A stretch of DNA of 64,000 nucleotides from Rhizobium aethiopicum (GCF_900094625.1 NZ_FMAJ01000014.1:85091-149090); one strand, 5' to 3'; positions 36,762-45,871 are shown, counted from the first letter of the stretch. Numbers and translations: made by a program. Notes: generated from the letters alone by a model not told the origin.

Positions 36762-39279
36762 CAAGATTCTTTCCCGCTTCAGGATCAAGACGAAGGTCTT
36801 GATCTTCGTTCTACCCTTTGTCGTCACCATTTCGGCGGTGGGCTTGACGGGCCTTTACGCATCCGGGCTTCTCCAGGGCCGCATGGAAATATCCAACAGC
36901 GTGCTGCAGTCGCTGAGCGGGTTCAAGGATCTATACGGTTCGATGGACGATTTCCTGCGTATCACCAGTCCCGAGGCGCGCGACAAACTGCTCACAGATC
37001 TGAAGACACAGCAGGGTGTGCTCGATCAGACGCTGGACCAGGTCGGTGAAGAGGCCGCCGGCCGCGACAGCCTCGCGGAAGCTTCGAGCCGCACCAAGGA
37101 CATTTCGGGCGTCGTCGACAAGCTTTGGGGCCTGCATGAGCAGGAACAGGCGCTGCACGAGCAGATCGACGCGGCGCAGAAGAGCCTGATCAGCACCCGC
37201 TTCACCGTCTCATACCAGGCCGAGGAATTGCAGACCGCGCTTCAGCGCGACGAGAGCGCTGCCACTGTCACCCTTCGCACAGCCGACCGCCTGCTGAAGG
37301 GCGGCGATTTCCTCGGCACCGTCGCCAGCGGCTTCAGCAAGCCGCAGACGCCGCAGGACAAGATCGCCTTCATCAATGAACAGATGCCTGAGATCATCAA
37401 ATCGCAGCGCCTGATCGCCATTTCGGTTCCGACCAATCAGAAGAACGTCGTCGACGCTTTGGCCGCGACTATCGACAGCATCAAGGCGATCGCCCAGATG
37501 CCCAATCCGACCGACGAGAACGTCGCCGAACTCGGCCGTCTCGTGTCCCGCTTCCGCCAGACCTCGACCTATACGCAGCTGACCGCGACGCAGAAGATGC
37601 GGGAAGCGACCCAGCGCTTTGCCGAGCTCGAAGGCCGCATCGCGCAGACCAATTCCGTCCTTCAGGATACGCGGCGCCTGGAAAATTCCGTCTATGCGCT
37701 GCAGATCGTCCTGTCCGATTTCCTCGCCAACTCAAGCAAGGATAACCTCGTTCGCCTGCAGCAGCAGGCCGGCACGCTCGGCAAGGACATGCAGGTGCTG
37801 ACCACCAGCGCCAAGGGCATGGGCTTTGCCGAAGGCATCTCCGGCGCGATCCAGCCGGCGCTCGACGCCATCTCCGGCGGCGGTTCGAAGATTGTCGATA
37901 CGATCGGCGAGCGCGTGACCGCCTACGCCGCCGCCCGCCAGGAACTCGACGAGATCTGGAAGAAGCTCACCGATTTCGCCGAACTGCAGAAGCAGACTGC
38001 CGGCACCGAGCGCACCCAGGCAAACAGCATCTCGGTCATGACCACTGGCCTCGGCATCCTTCTGTCGATCCTCGGCGGCATCGCTCTGGTGCTGACGCTG
38101 CAGCGGCCGATCAGCCAGATCACCGGCGCCATGCGCCGCATCGCCGAAGGCGCTCTGGATACCAGCATAACAGGCGAGCAGCGCTACGACGAAATCGGCG
38201 ACATGGCGCGCGCGCTCGGCATCTTCAAGGAAAATGCCATCTCGAAGATCCGCATCGAGGAACAGAGCGACGAGGAACGCGCTGCCGCCGAACACGAGCG
38301 CCAGCGCAACGATGCCGAAAAGCGCGACATGGACCGCCAGATCGAATTTGCGGTCAACGCACTTGCCGCCGGCCTCGAACGCATGTCGCAGGGCGATATC
38401 TCGACGACGATCGAAACGCCCTTTATCGGCCGTCTCGAACAGCTGCGCCAGGATTTCAACGGTTCGATGCTGCGGCTGCAGGCAACGATGAGTCAGATCC
38501 GCGACAATGTCGAATTGATCCAGGGCAACGGCAACCAGATGGCCCGGTCGGCCGAGGATCTCTCCAAGCGCACGGAACAGCAGGCCGCCTCGCTCGAAGA
38601 GACCGCCGCTGCCGTCGACCAGATCACAGTCACGGTCCGCTCGTCGGCCGAACGCGCCAAAGATGCCGACCAGATCGTCCGCCAGGCCAAGCGCAGCGCC
38701 GACGATTCCGCCGTCGTCGTCAGCAACGCCATCGACGCGATGGGCCGCATCGAGGACGCCGCGCGCCAGATCGAGCAGATCATCGGCGTTATCGACGAGA
38801 TTGCCTTCCAGACCAATCTGCTGGCGCTCAACGCCGGCATCGAGGCGGCGCGCGCCGGCGAGGCCGGCAAGGGCTTCGCGGTCGTCGCCATGGAAGTGCG
38901 CGAACTGGCCCAGCGCTCCGCCGCCGCCGCGCAGGAGATCAAGGGCCTGATCAACAAGTCGACCAGCGAGGTCAGTTCCGGCTCGCAATTCGTGCAGGAG
39001 ACCGGCACCGTGCTTGCCAAGATCAGCGCCCAGATCGTCACGATCAGCCAGCATGTCGAGATGATCGCCCGCGCCAGCCACGACCAGTCCAACGCGCTGC
39101 AGAGCGTCAACTCGACGGTCAATCAGATGGACCAGATGACGCAGAAGAACGCCGCCATGGTCGAGGAGACGACCGCTGCCAGCCGGGAACTCGCCGACGA
39201 GGCCGATGCGCTGCGCCGCCTTATCCAGCAGTTCAAGATCCACGGCGAGGCCGAAGCGCAAGTCTACCGCGCCGCCTGA
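36751..39279 (+). CDS. Methyl-accepting chemotaxis protein with large periplasmic helical domain
   Basis: The 842-residue receptor has a membrane helix near 15-38, a ~390-residue all-helical periplasmic region that resembles a helical-bimodular sensor, a second helix near 430-452, two HAMP-type segments (about 453-505 and 545-595) and the signalling hairpin with tip IDEIAFQTNLLALNAGIEAA, then RAGEAGKGFAVVAMEVRELAQ (about 683-725). It ends without an NWETF-type pentapeptide. It signals to CheA/CheW. The ligand is not deducible. The next gene is a second receptor with a nearly identical signalling part. Confidence 0.93.
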   Translation: MLIDKILSRFRIKTKVLIFVLPFVVTISAVGLTGLYASGLLQGRMEISNSVLQSLSGFKDLYGSMDDFLRITSPEARDKLLTDLKTQQGVLDQTLDQVGEEAAGRDSLAEASSRTKDISGVVDKLWGLHEQEQALHEQIDAAQKSLISTRFTVSYQAEELQTALQRDESAATVTLRTADRLLKGGDFLGTVASGFSKPQTPQDKIAFINEQMPEIIKSQRLIAISVPTNQKNVVDALAATIDSIKAIAQMPNPTDENVAELGRLVSRFRQTSTYTQLTATQKMREATQRFAELEGRIAQTNSVLQDTRRLENSVYALQIVLSDFLANSSKDNLVRLQQQAGTLGKDMQVLTTSAKGMGFAEGISGAIQPALDAISGGGSKIVDTIGERVTAYAAARQELDEIWKKLTDFAELQKQTAGTERTQANSISVMTTGLGILLSILGGIALVLTLQRPISQITGAMRRIAEGALDTSITGEQRYDEIGDMARALGIFKENAISKIRIEEQSDEERAAAEHERQRNDAEKRDMDRQIEFAVNALAAGLERMSQGDISTTIETPFIGRLEQLRQDFNGSMLRLQATMSQIRDNVELIQGNGNQMARSAEDLSKRTEQQAASLEETAAAVDQITVTVRSSAERAKDADQIVRQAKRSADDSAVVVSNAIDAMGRIEDAARQIEQIIGVIDEIAFQTNLLALNAGIEAARAGEAGKGFAVVAMEVRELAQRSAAAAQEIKGLINKSTSEVSSGSQFVQETGTVLAKISAQIVTISQHVEMIARASHDQSNALQSVNSTVNQMDQMTQKNAAMVEETTAASRELADEADALRRLIQQFKIHGEAEAQVYRAA

Positions 39280-39302
39280 TCACGGCTCAATCCTATCCAT
39301 TG

Positions 39303-39335
39303 AAACGGCCCCGGCTATCCGGGCCGTTTGCATTT
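39303..39335 (+). terminator. Rho-independent terminator after the first chemoreceptor
   Basis: A 9-bp perfect stem AAACGGCCC / GGGCCGTTT with a 9-base loop, followed by GCATTTCC, lies 23 bases after the stop codon. The U-run is short, but the position is right. Confidence 0.6.
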
Positions 39336-39482
39336 CCTCAAGCCCCGATCAGCCGCCTTGCCAGGCTCGATTCGAAACACCGGGAAACCGTGGAGATGAA
39401 TAACTTCGACACCCCAGATTTACGGAAAATTTTCCTTAACGCTTTTCCTTTAATTTAGCTCTCGTTGCCGTCGGGGGTTTTG

Positions 39483-41330
39483 ATGCTGCGCCTTTTTTCT
39501 ACATCTATCGTCCGCCAGATCGTTGCGATCACGCTTTTTCTGCTGGCGATCAGCACGGCCGCCATCGTCGGCGCCACCTACTACAATCTGAGTGGCCATG
39601 TGATGGATGGGGCCGTCTCCGACGCCAGGGACGCTACCCGCGTAATGGCCGTCCTCTACGGCGCTGCCGATCAGGCGGCTAAGATCGAGCTGAAGGACAA
39701 TCAGCTTGCAGCCGTCACCGAAGACGCTATTCCGGCCCTTGCCGATCATTCGCTGGTCGACCGCACCGCGCAGTCGATCGCAGGCGTTGCGACGATCTTC
39801 CAGAAGCAGGGCAGCGACTACGTTCGCATATCCACAAACGTGAAGAAGGAAAACGGCGACCGCGCCGTCGGCACCAAGCTTGCCGCCGATCATCCCGCCC
39901 AGCCGGTTCTCGCCAAGGGCGAGGCCTATTACGGTCCGGCGCAGCTTTTCGGCCGCCAGTTCATGACGGGTTATTTCCCGATCAAGAGTGCATCGAACGC
40001 CAATGTCGGCCTTCTCTTCATCGGCATCCCGATGGAAGTCTATTACGAGCGCTTGTATGAGCTGCAGATGCTGGTGCTCGGCGCCGGCACCATCGTCATG
40101 CTGTTCGTCGGCGTTCTCGCCTATTATACGATCCGCCTGTCGGTGCGGCCTATGCAGGCGCTAACCGCGAGCGTCCACTCGATCTCGTCGGGCAATCTCG
40201 AGGGAGCGATCCCCTGCATCGAAAAGAAGAACGAGTTCGGTGAAATCGGCCGGGCCTTGGCGCTCTTCCGCGACAGCGCCCGGGCCAAGCGCGATCTGGA
40301 AACGCAGGCGGCCGAACAGCGCGCGCTCAGCGATGCCGAACGCGCCCGGAACGATGCCGACAAGCGCTCACTCGACGGCCAGATCGACTTTGCCGTCAAT
40401 CAACTGGCGGCCGGCCTCGGGCGCCTGTCGCAGGGTGATGTCTCACAGACGATCGGCACGCCCTTCGTCGGCCGGCTGGAGCAGTTGCGCGTCGATTTCA
40501 ACGCTTCGCTCTTGCGGCTCCAGGATACGCTGTCGGGTATCCGTGACAGCGCCTCGACGATCCAGCGCAACAGCAGCGCCGTTTCGGCCTCCGCCGGTGA
40601 GCTTTCGAAGCGCACCGAGGCGCAGGCGGCGAGCCTGGAGGAGACCGCCGCCGCGGTGGAGGAGATTACCGTCACGGTCCGCTCCTCGGCCGAGCGCGCC
40701 CGCGAAGCCAACAACGTCGTCGCCGCGACCAAGAAGACGGCCGACAATTCCGGCACTGTGGTCGGTGATGCGGTCGCCGCCATGGGGCGCATCGAAGAGG
40801 CTTCGCAGCGTATCGAGCAGATCATCGAGGTGATCGACGATATCGCCTTCCAGACCAATCTTCTGGCGCTGAATGCCGGTATCGAGGCGGCGCGGGCCGG
40901 CGAGGCGGGCAAGGGCTTTGCCGTCGTCGCCCAGGAGGTCCGCGAGCTCGCGCAGCGCTCTGCCGATGCGGCGCGCGAGATCAAGTCGCTGATCGAGACG
41001 TCAAGCCGGGAAGTGACGGCCGGCTCGGAGTTCGTCCAGAAGACCGGCAGCGTCCTTGCTTCGATCAGCCAGGAGATCATCGCGATCAGCGGCCATGTCG
41101 AGACCATCGCCACCGCCAGCCGCGATCAGTCGGCCGCCCTGCAGGAGGTCAACAGTTCGGTCAACGCCATGGACCAGATGACCCAGAAGAACGCGTCGAT
41201 GGTTGCCGAGACCACGCAGGCAAGCCGCCGGCTTGCCGGCGAGGCCGATACGCTGATGGCGCTGATCGAGCGTTTCCGCATAGGAGCGGAACCGGCTGCC
41301 GCTCACCTCGGCGCAAGGAAAGTCGCCTGA
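39483..41330 (+). CDS. Methyl-accepting chemotaxis protein with Cache-type sensor
   Basis: An ATG at 39483 (615 residues) is preferred to a TTG six codons upstream. A membrane helix (about 7-28) is followed by a ~160-residue periplasmic domain of single-Cache type (VDRTAQSIAGVATIF, VRISTNVKKENGDRAVG, AYYGPAQLFGRQFMTGYFPI), a second helix (about 193-216), HAMP segments and the signalling tip IDDIAFQTNLLALNAGIEAA near 450-475. Cache domains of this kind bind small organic acids or similar ligands. The cytoplasmic part is very close to that of the preceding receptor, which suggests duplication followed by exchange of the sensor domain. Confidence 0.93.
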   Translation: MLRLFSTSIVRQIVAITLFLLAISTAAIVGATYYNLSGHVMDGAVSDARDATRVMAVLYGAADQAAKIELKDNQLAAVTEDAIPALADHSLVDRTAQSIAGVATIFQKQGSDYVRISTNVKKENGDRAVGTKLAADHPAQPVLAKGEAYYGPAQLFGRQFMTGYFPIKSASNANVGLLFIGIPMEVYYERLYELQMLVLGAGTIVMLFVGVLAYYTIRLSVRPMQALTASVHSISSGNLEGAIPCIEKKNEFGEIGRALALFRDSARAKRDLETQAAEQRALSDAERARNDADKRSLDGQIDFAVNQLAAGLGRLSQGDVSQTIGTPFVGRLEQLRVDFNASLLRLQDTLSGIRDSASTIQRNSSAVSASAGELSKRTEAQAASLEETAAAVEEITVTVRSSAERAREANNVVAATKKTADNSGTVVGDAVAAMGRIEEASQRIEQIIEVIDDIAFQTNLLALNAGIEAARAGEAGKGFAVVAQEVRELAQRSADAAREIKSLIETSSREVTAGSEFVQKTGSVLASISQEIIAISGHVETIATASRDQSAALQEVNSSVNAMDQMTQKNASMVAETTQASRRLAGEADTLMALIERFRIGAEPAAAHLGARKVA

Positions 41331-41557
41331 GGAACCCGGCCGCGACTGCCGCAGGGTTGCGCCGCAGCTCTGCGGCGCCTATCCGTTGACGCGACGCGCC
41401 TGAAAATGAGGTCGAGCGAGGTCAACCAGGCGGCGAAGCGAACGGTGCTGCTATCTCCGAACTCGGCATAGAATTGATCCTCGTCCGCCCTGCTGTCGCT
41501 CGGCCCGCGATGCTGGCGAAATCCATGGACGCCTACAATGGTGATCATGTCGATCAT
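41303..41557 (-). CDS. Possible 84-residue protein divergent from the LysR gene (hypothetical)
   Basis: A frame starting at 41557 on the minus strand has a good ribosome-binding site (AGGAAAGGACATCCC before ATG) and begins MIDMITIVGVHGFRQHRG, with a second segment RFAAWLTSLDLIFRR. Its end overlaps the chemoreceptor stop by 28 bases. The family is not recognised; the Arg-rich end may be the result of a lost stop. Its start faces the LysR gene across 89 bases, the usual layout of a LysR regulator and its target. Confidence 0.45.
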   Translation of the reverse strand: MIDMITIVGVHGFRQHRGPSDSRADEDQFYAEFGDSSTVRFAAWLTSLDLIFRRVASTDRRRRAAAQPCGSRGRVPQATFLAPR

Positions 41558-41646
41558 GGGATGTCCTTTCCTACTGAAGACATTGCACGATTTAAGCATC
41601 GAATATCTCTTTATAAACAGGCAGAATCCCGCTATGTTTTTCACAC

Positions 41647-42516
41647 ATGAAAAACGCAAATTGGGATTCCTATCAGCTGTTCCTGCAGGTCGCCCGGCTC
41701 GGTGGCTTGACGGGAGCCAGTGCCGCAAGCGGGCTCAGCCCCGCGACCATCGGCAGGCGCATGCTCGATCTCGAACAGGAGGTCGGCCGCGCCTTGTTTT
41801 CGCGCAGCCAGACCGGATATCGCCTGACCGGGGATGGCCAGGCACTGCTCGATCACCTTAGGGAGATGGAGGCCGCCGCCCGCAAGGTCGAAGCCTGGCG
41901 GCAGTCGGGGGAGGGCGGCACGACCGTGCGTATCACCGCCGGCACATGGGTGGCCTGGCTGCTGACGGAGAATTTCGCGGCAATCCGCATGCCGGGCGAT
42001 GCCTTCGCCATTGCCCTCGGCATTGGCGAGGCGCGGGCAAGCCTTGCCTATCGCGAGAGCGATATCGGTATTCGCGCCTTCGAGCCGGAGGAGGGCAACC
42101 TTGCCGCCCGTCATCTCGGGGAGGTGGCCTATGCCGTCTACAGCAGACGCAATGCCGCCGAGCCGGATGAGCGCTGGATCGCCGTCGGCGAGGAGGAGGC
42201 GATCTCGTCCTATCTGCGTTGGCCGCACGCCCATGCTGCGGCTGATATCGTCGCCACCGTCAACCGGCCGCGTTCGCTGCCGGACCTGGTTCGCGCCGGC
42301 GCCGGAAAGACCGTGCTGCCCTGTTTCGTCGGTGATCTCCATCCCGAATTGCAGCGTCAGGGCGGCGAGTTGCCGGAACTGCGCCATCGCCAGTGGATCG
42401 TCATGAATGCCGAGGATCGCCATCGCCCGGAGATCCGGACAGTCGCCGACCGCATGACGAAACTCATCAGAAGCTATGCCGATCTCTTTGCCGGAAAACG
42501 ACCGAGCCGCGGTTGA
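41647..42516 (+). CDS. LysR-family transcriptional regulator
   Basis: The 289-residue protein has a LysR winged helix-turn-helix at about 6-65 (YQLFLQVARLGGLTGASAAS, GLSPATIGRRMLDLEQEVGRALF, RSQTGYRLTGDGQALL) and an effector domain with IRAFEPEEGNLAARHLGEVAYAVYS. The effector cannot be deduced. It is divergent from a possible small gene (41303-41557) and convergent with the aceA gene group; a long hairpin lies just after its stop. Confidence 0.87.
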   Translation: MKNANWDSYQLFLQVARLGGLTGASAASGLSPATIGRRMLDLEQEVGRALFSRSQTGYRLTGDGQALLDHLREMEAAARKVEAWRQSGEGGTTVRITAGTWVAWLLTENFAAIRMPGDAFAIALGIGEARASLAYRESDIGIRAFEPEEGNLAARHLGEVAYAVYSRRNAAEPDERWIAVGEEEAISSYLRWPHAHAAADIVATVNRPRSLPDLVRAGAGKTVLPCFVGDLHPELQRQGGELPELRHRQWIVMNAEDRHRPEIRTVADRMTKLIRSYADLFAGKRPSRG

Positions 42517-42524
42517 ACGACGAA

Positions 42525-42556
42525 GCGCCCGCGAGTCTCCTCAGACACGCGGGCGC
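42525..42556. terminator. Long stem-loop between convergent LysR and aceA-side genes
   Basis: GCGCCCGCG / CGCGGGCGC forms a perfect 9-bp stem, extended inside, after an A-A mismatch, by GTCT / AGAC around a CCTC loop. There is no T-run in either direction, so it is a stem-loop that may end or process both converging transcripts rather than a standard terminator. Confidence 0.5.
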
Positions 42557-42596
42557 CGCGACCGAGGAATAGGGCCGATACTGTCGGCCGACCTCC

Positions 42597-42833
42597 TCAA
42601 TGCCGGTTGGTGACGACGACGGGGATCAGCAGATCGCCCCAATTGCCGTCACCGCCGTGATGACGGGCCGAGCGCACCAGTTCGACCGAAACGCCGGCCT
42701 CGACGGCCTTCATGACGGATTGGTTCAGCCGATGCAGGTCGTTGGCGAGCATGCGGATCGTCGTCTGCTGATCCTCGCTCATGCTGGATGCCTGCTCCTC
42801 GGCCCGTTCCCGGACGCGTGTGATGGATGCCAT
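42597..42833 (-). CDS. Small conserved-type protein downstream of aceA (hypothetical)
   Basis: The 78-residue product is soluble and polar (MASITRVRERAEEQASSMSE, then TIRMLANDLHRLNQSVMKAV and GDGNWGDLLIPVVVTNRH). I do not recognise the family. It starts 21 bases after the aceA stop on the same strand and has a GAGGAGG-type ribosome-binding site, so it is probably co-transcribed with aceA. A role linked to acetate growth is a guess from position only. Confidence 0.68.
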   Translation of the reverse strand: MASITRVRERAEEQASSMSEDQQTTIRMLANDLHRLNQSVMKAVEAGVSVELVRSARHHGGDGNWGDLLIPVVVTNRH

Positions 42834-42854
42834 GATCTTATCCTCCTCTTCGGT

Positions 42855-44144
42855 TCATTCCGCAGCCGGCTTGAACTGCGCATGTTCGGTTGAATCGTGC
42901 ATCGCCGTGGTCGATGACCGGCCGCCGGTGATGGCGAGCGACACCGCGTCGAAATAGCCGGTGCCGACCTCGCGCTGATGTTTGGTGGCGGTATAGCCGT
43001 TCGCCTCGGCGGCGAATTCGGCCTGCTGCAGCTCGGAATAGGCCGACATCTGCCGCTGCTTGTAGCCGCGCGCCAGCTCGTACATGCCATAGTTCAGCTG
43101 GTGGAAGCCGGCGAGCGTGATGAACTGAAACTTGTAGCCCATCGCGCCGAGCTCGCGCTGGAACTTAGCGATCGTCGCCTCGTCGAGGTTCTTCTTCCAG
43201 TTGAACGACGGCGAGCAATTATAGGCAAGCAGCTTGCCTGGATGCACCTTATGTACGCCCTCGGCAAAACGGCGCGCCTGTTCCAGATCCGGCTTCGAGG
43301 TCTCGCACCAGATCAGGTCGCAATGCGGCGCATAGGCGACGGCGCGGGCGATGCAGGGCTCGATGCCGTTTCTGACCTGGTAGAAGCCTTCGACCGTGCG
43401 CCCGGCATCGTAGTCGACAAAGGGCTGGTCGCGCTCGTCGATGTCAGACGTCAGCAGCTTTGCCGCTTCCGCATCGGTGCGGGCGATGACCAGCGTCGCC
43501 ACACCCATGACGTCGGCGGCAAGCCGCGCGGCGTCGAGATTGCGGATATGGGCGGCCGTCGGGATCAGCACCTTGCCGCCGAGATGGCCGCATTTCTTCT
43601 CCGAAGCGAGCTGGTCCTCGAAATGGACGCCCGCCGCACCCGCCTCGATATAGGCCTTCATGATCTCGAAGGCGTTGAGCGGCCCTCCGAAGCCGGCTTC
43701 CGCATCGGCAACGATCGGCGCAAACCAAGTCTCGACGGAAAGGCCGTTGCCTTCTGATGTCTCGATCTGATCGGCGCGCTGCAGCGTGCGGTTGATGCGC
43801 TTGGCAAGTTCCGGTCCGGCATTGGCGGGATAAAGCGACTGGTCTGGATACATCGCCGATGCCGTATTGGCGTCGGCCGCCACCTGCCAGCCGGAGAGGT
43901 AGATCGCCTTCAGCCCGGCGCGCACCATCTGCATGGCCTGATTGCCGGAGAGCGCGCCCAGCGCATTGACGAAGTCCTCCTGGTGAATGAGCCGCCACAA
44001 CCGGTCCGCCCCCATTTCGGCGAGCGTATGTCTGAGCGCCACCGAGCCTCTCAGCCGCTGCACGTCGGCGGCGGAATAAGGCCTTTCGATGCCGTCGAAG
44101 CGGCCCGCCGGTGCGTTTTGGACAAGCTTGTAAAAATCGGTCAT
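42855..44144 (-). CDS. aceA: Isocitrate lyase AceA
   Basis: The 429-residue enzyme has the isocitrate-lyase signature SEKKCGHLGGKVLIPT with the catalytic Cys at about residue 185, and also GAAGVHFEDQLA and YNCSPSFNWKKNLD. It splits isocitrate to glyoxylate and succinate in the glyoxylate bypass, needed for growth on acetate and fatty acids and for use of PHB-derived C2 units. No malate synthase gene is in the window. It is divergent from a RamB-like regulator, with regulator-type sites between. Confidence 0.96.
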   Translation of the reverse strand: MTDFYKLVQNAPAGRFDGIERPYSAADVQRLRGSVALRHTLAEMGADRLWRLIHQEDFVNALGALSGNQAMQMVRAGLKAIYLSGWQVAADANTASAMYPDQSLYPANAGPELAKRINRTLQRADQIETSEGNGLSVETWFAPIVADAEAGFGGPLNAFEIMKAYIEAGAAGVHFEDQLASEKKCGHLGGKVLIPTAAHIRNLDAARLAADVMGVATLVIARTDAEAAKLLTSDIDERDQPFVDYDAGRTVEGFYQVRNGIEPCIARAVAYAPHCDLIWCETSKPDLEQARRFAEGVHKVHPGKLLAYNCSPSFNWKKNLDEATIAKFQRELGAMGYKFQFITLAGFHQLNYGMYELARGYKQRQMSAYSELQQAEFAAEANGYTATKHQREVGTGYFDAVSLAITGGRSSTTAMHDSTEHAQFKPAAE

Positions 44145-44187
44145 GCTGCTTTCCTCATGAAATTTGTCGTGTCCGGTGTCGCATCAC

Positions 44188-44302
44188 AGGATTTACAAGA
44201 ATGCTCGTGATTGCCAGAAAAACCTTTGATATCGGTGGCAGAAACGGGTTAGTATGCGGGAAATTTACAGGGGAGCGCTGTGAATTTGTAAAGCTTTGTA
44301 AA
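44188..44302. promoter_or_regulatory. Cluster of TTTGTAAA-type boxes between aceA and the RamB-like regulator
   Basis: Within 115 bases are GATTTACAAG (44191-44200), AATTTACAG (44262-44270), TTTGTAAA (44285-44292) and TTTGTAAA (44295-44302); the last two repeat at 10-base spacing, one helical turn. The outer copies form the inverted pair CAGGATTTACAA (44188-44199) / TTGTAAATCCTG (44297-44308). RamB of Corynebacterium binds related A/T-N-TTTGCAAA sites before aceA, so these are likely operators of the adjacent regulator, probably also autoregulatory. Confidence 0.7.
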
Positions 44303-44336
44303 TCCTGCTGCCCTGATTTTTGTCAAAGGGTGTGAC

Positions 44337-45746
44337 ATGACGGAACGGAAGATATTCGCTGGCCCGAAAGTCAGGCGCATCCGCAATGCGCTGGCGCTGA
44401 CGCAGACCGCCATGGCGGAGGCGCTGGAGATTTCGCCCTCCTATCTGAACCTCATCGAACGCAACCAGCGGCCGCTGACGGTGCAGCTCCTCCTGAAGCT
44501 TGCGGCCGTCTACCGCGTCGATCTCGAGGAGTTGCGGGGCCAGACCGGCGGCAGTCTCGGACAGTTGAAGGAGGTCTTCGCCGATCCGCTGCTTTCGGGC
44601 GAACTGCCCGGCGACCAGGAATTGGTGGAGGTGGCCGAGGCGGCGCCGAATGCCGCGAGCGGCATGATCAAGCTCTATCGCGCTTATCGCGAACAGGCAG
44701 CACGGCTGTCCGATCTGACGGCGCTGATGGCGGCCGAAGGGCATGCGCCCGTCGCCGCCGGCCGGCTGCCGCTGGACGAGCTGCGCGAGACGCTGGAGTG
44801 CAGATCGGCCTATTTCAGCCGGATCGAGACCGCGGCGGAAGCCTTTGCCGCAACGTTGCCCGGCGGCCTCGATCTTGCGGCGGGACTGAAGGACTGGCTG
44901 CGCGCCGAACGCGGCATTGCGGTGCGGATCTTGCCGGTGCATGTCATGCCGGATCTGCGCCGCCGTTTCGATCGTCATTCGATGCGGCTTTTCATTTCGG
45001 AACGGCTGTCACCGGCCGATCGTGCGCACGAGATAGCAGTCGAGGCAGCGACCCTTGCCTTGCTGGCGGCCATCGATGCCGAGCTCGACGATCTCCAGCT
45101 TTCCTCCGCCGAGGCGCGCCGGATTGCCCGCTTCGAGCTTGCCCGCATCGCCGCCCTGGCGCTGGCAATGCCCTACGAGGCCTTTCTTTCGGCGGCCAAG
45201 TCGACGCGTTACGACATCGATATTCTTCGCGCCCGTTTCGGCGTCGCCTTCGGCCATGCGGCAACGCGTCTGACCATGCTGCAGCGACCCGGGGCCGCCG
45301 CTATCCCCTTCTTCCTGGTCGAGATCGATGCGGCTGGCCACCGGCTGCGGCGAGCCGGCGCCCAGGGCTTTCCGCAGGCCCGTTTCGGCGGCGGCTGTCC
45401 AAAGCTCAACATCCACGCCGCCTTCCTGCAGCCCGGCCAGATTCTCGCCGAGACGGTCGTCATGCCCGATGGCGCGTCCTTCCTGACGATCGCGCGCACC
45501 CTGGAGGGGCCGAGCGTCGAATTCGGCGAAAGGATCAGGCGCACAGCGATTCTGGTCGGCTGCGATGCAGCCCTCGCAGACGGCACGGTCTACGGGCAGG
45601 CGGCGGTGCTCGATCCGGTTGCGATCGGCCCGGCCTGTCGGCTCTGCGAGCGGCGCGGCTGCCTTTCCCGCGCCGAGCCGCCGGTAACGCGGCCGCTCGG
45701 GCTCGACGAGATGGTGGCGGGCCTCAGCGCCTTCGACTTCCGGTGA
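44337..45746 (+). CDS. RamB-like short-chain fatty acid/acetate metabolism regulator
   Basis: The 469-residue protein has an N-terminal Xre helix-turn-helix (VRRIRNALALTQTAMAEALE, then ISPSYLNLIERNQRPLTVQLL; about 8-65), a middle region of the IrrE/DUF955 type (AHEIAVEAATLALLAAIDAE near 225) and a C-terminal domain with a Cys cluster (GPACRLCERRGCLSR). This is the layout of RamB and ScfR-type regulators that control glyoxylate and propionyl-CoA genes. It is divergent from aceA, which is almost certainly a target. Confidence 0.87.
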   Translation: MTERKIFAGPKVRRIRNALALTQTAMAEALEISPSYLNLIERNQRPLTVQLLLKLAAVYRVDLEELRGQTGGSLGQLKEVFADPLLSGELPGDQELVEVAEAAPNAASGMIKLYRAYREQAARLSDLTALMAAEGHAPVAAGRLPLDELRETLECRSAYFSRIETAAEAFAATLPGGLDLAAGLKDWLRAERGIAVRILPVHVMPDLRRRFDRHSMRLFISERLSPADRAHEIAVEAATLALLAAIDAELDDLQLSSAEARRIARFELARIAALALAMPYEAFLSAAKSTRYDIDILRARFGVAFGHAATRLTMLQRPGAAAIPFFLVEIDAAGHRLRRAGAQGFPQARFGGGCPKLNIHAAFLQPGQILAETVVMPDGASFLTIARTLEGPSVEFGERIRRTAILVGCDAALADGTVYGQAAVLDPVAIGPACRLCERRGCLSRAEPPVTRPLGLDEMVAGLSAFDFR

Positions 45747-45762
45747 TTGTGAAATGATTGTC

Positions 45763-45779
45763 AGCGCAGTTTTTGCGCT
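45763..45779. promoter_or_regulatory. Inverted repeat upstream of potF
   Basis: AGCGCA-GTTTT-TGCGCT, a perfect 6-bp inverted repeat, lies 93-109 bases upstream of potF and 17 bases after the regulator stop. It could be a weak terminator of the regulator gene or an operator of potF; there is no U-run after it. Confidence 0.35.
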
Positions 45780-45871
45780 TGTGGGCTTAGAAATTCCTTC
45801 TTAGTCTGAGGGCAAAACCAGAGGGAAAAGATGTCCGCGGATGCGGACTCTTCGCACAAACAGGAGAAGTC

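Noticed and set aside
41359..41378. Hairpin GCGCCGCAG/CTGCGGCGC as terminator of the second chemoreceptor
   Set aside because: No T-run follows and it lies inside a possible minus-strand gene; not enough to call a terminator.
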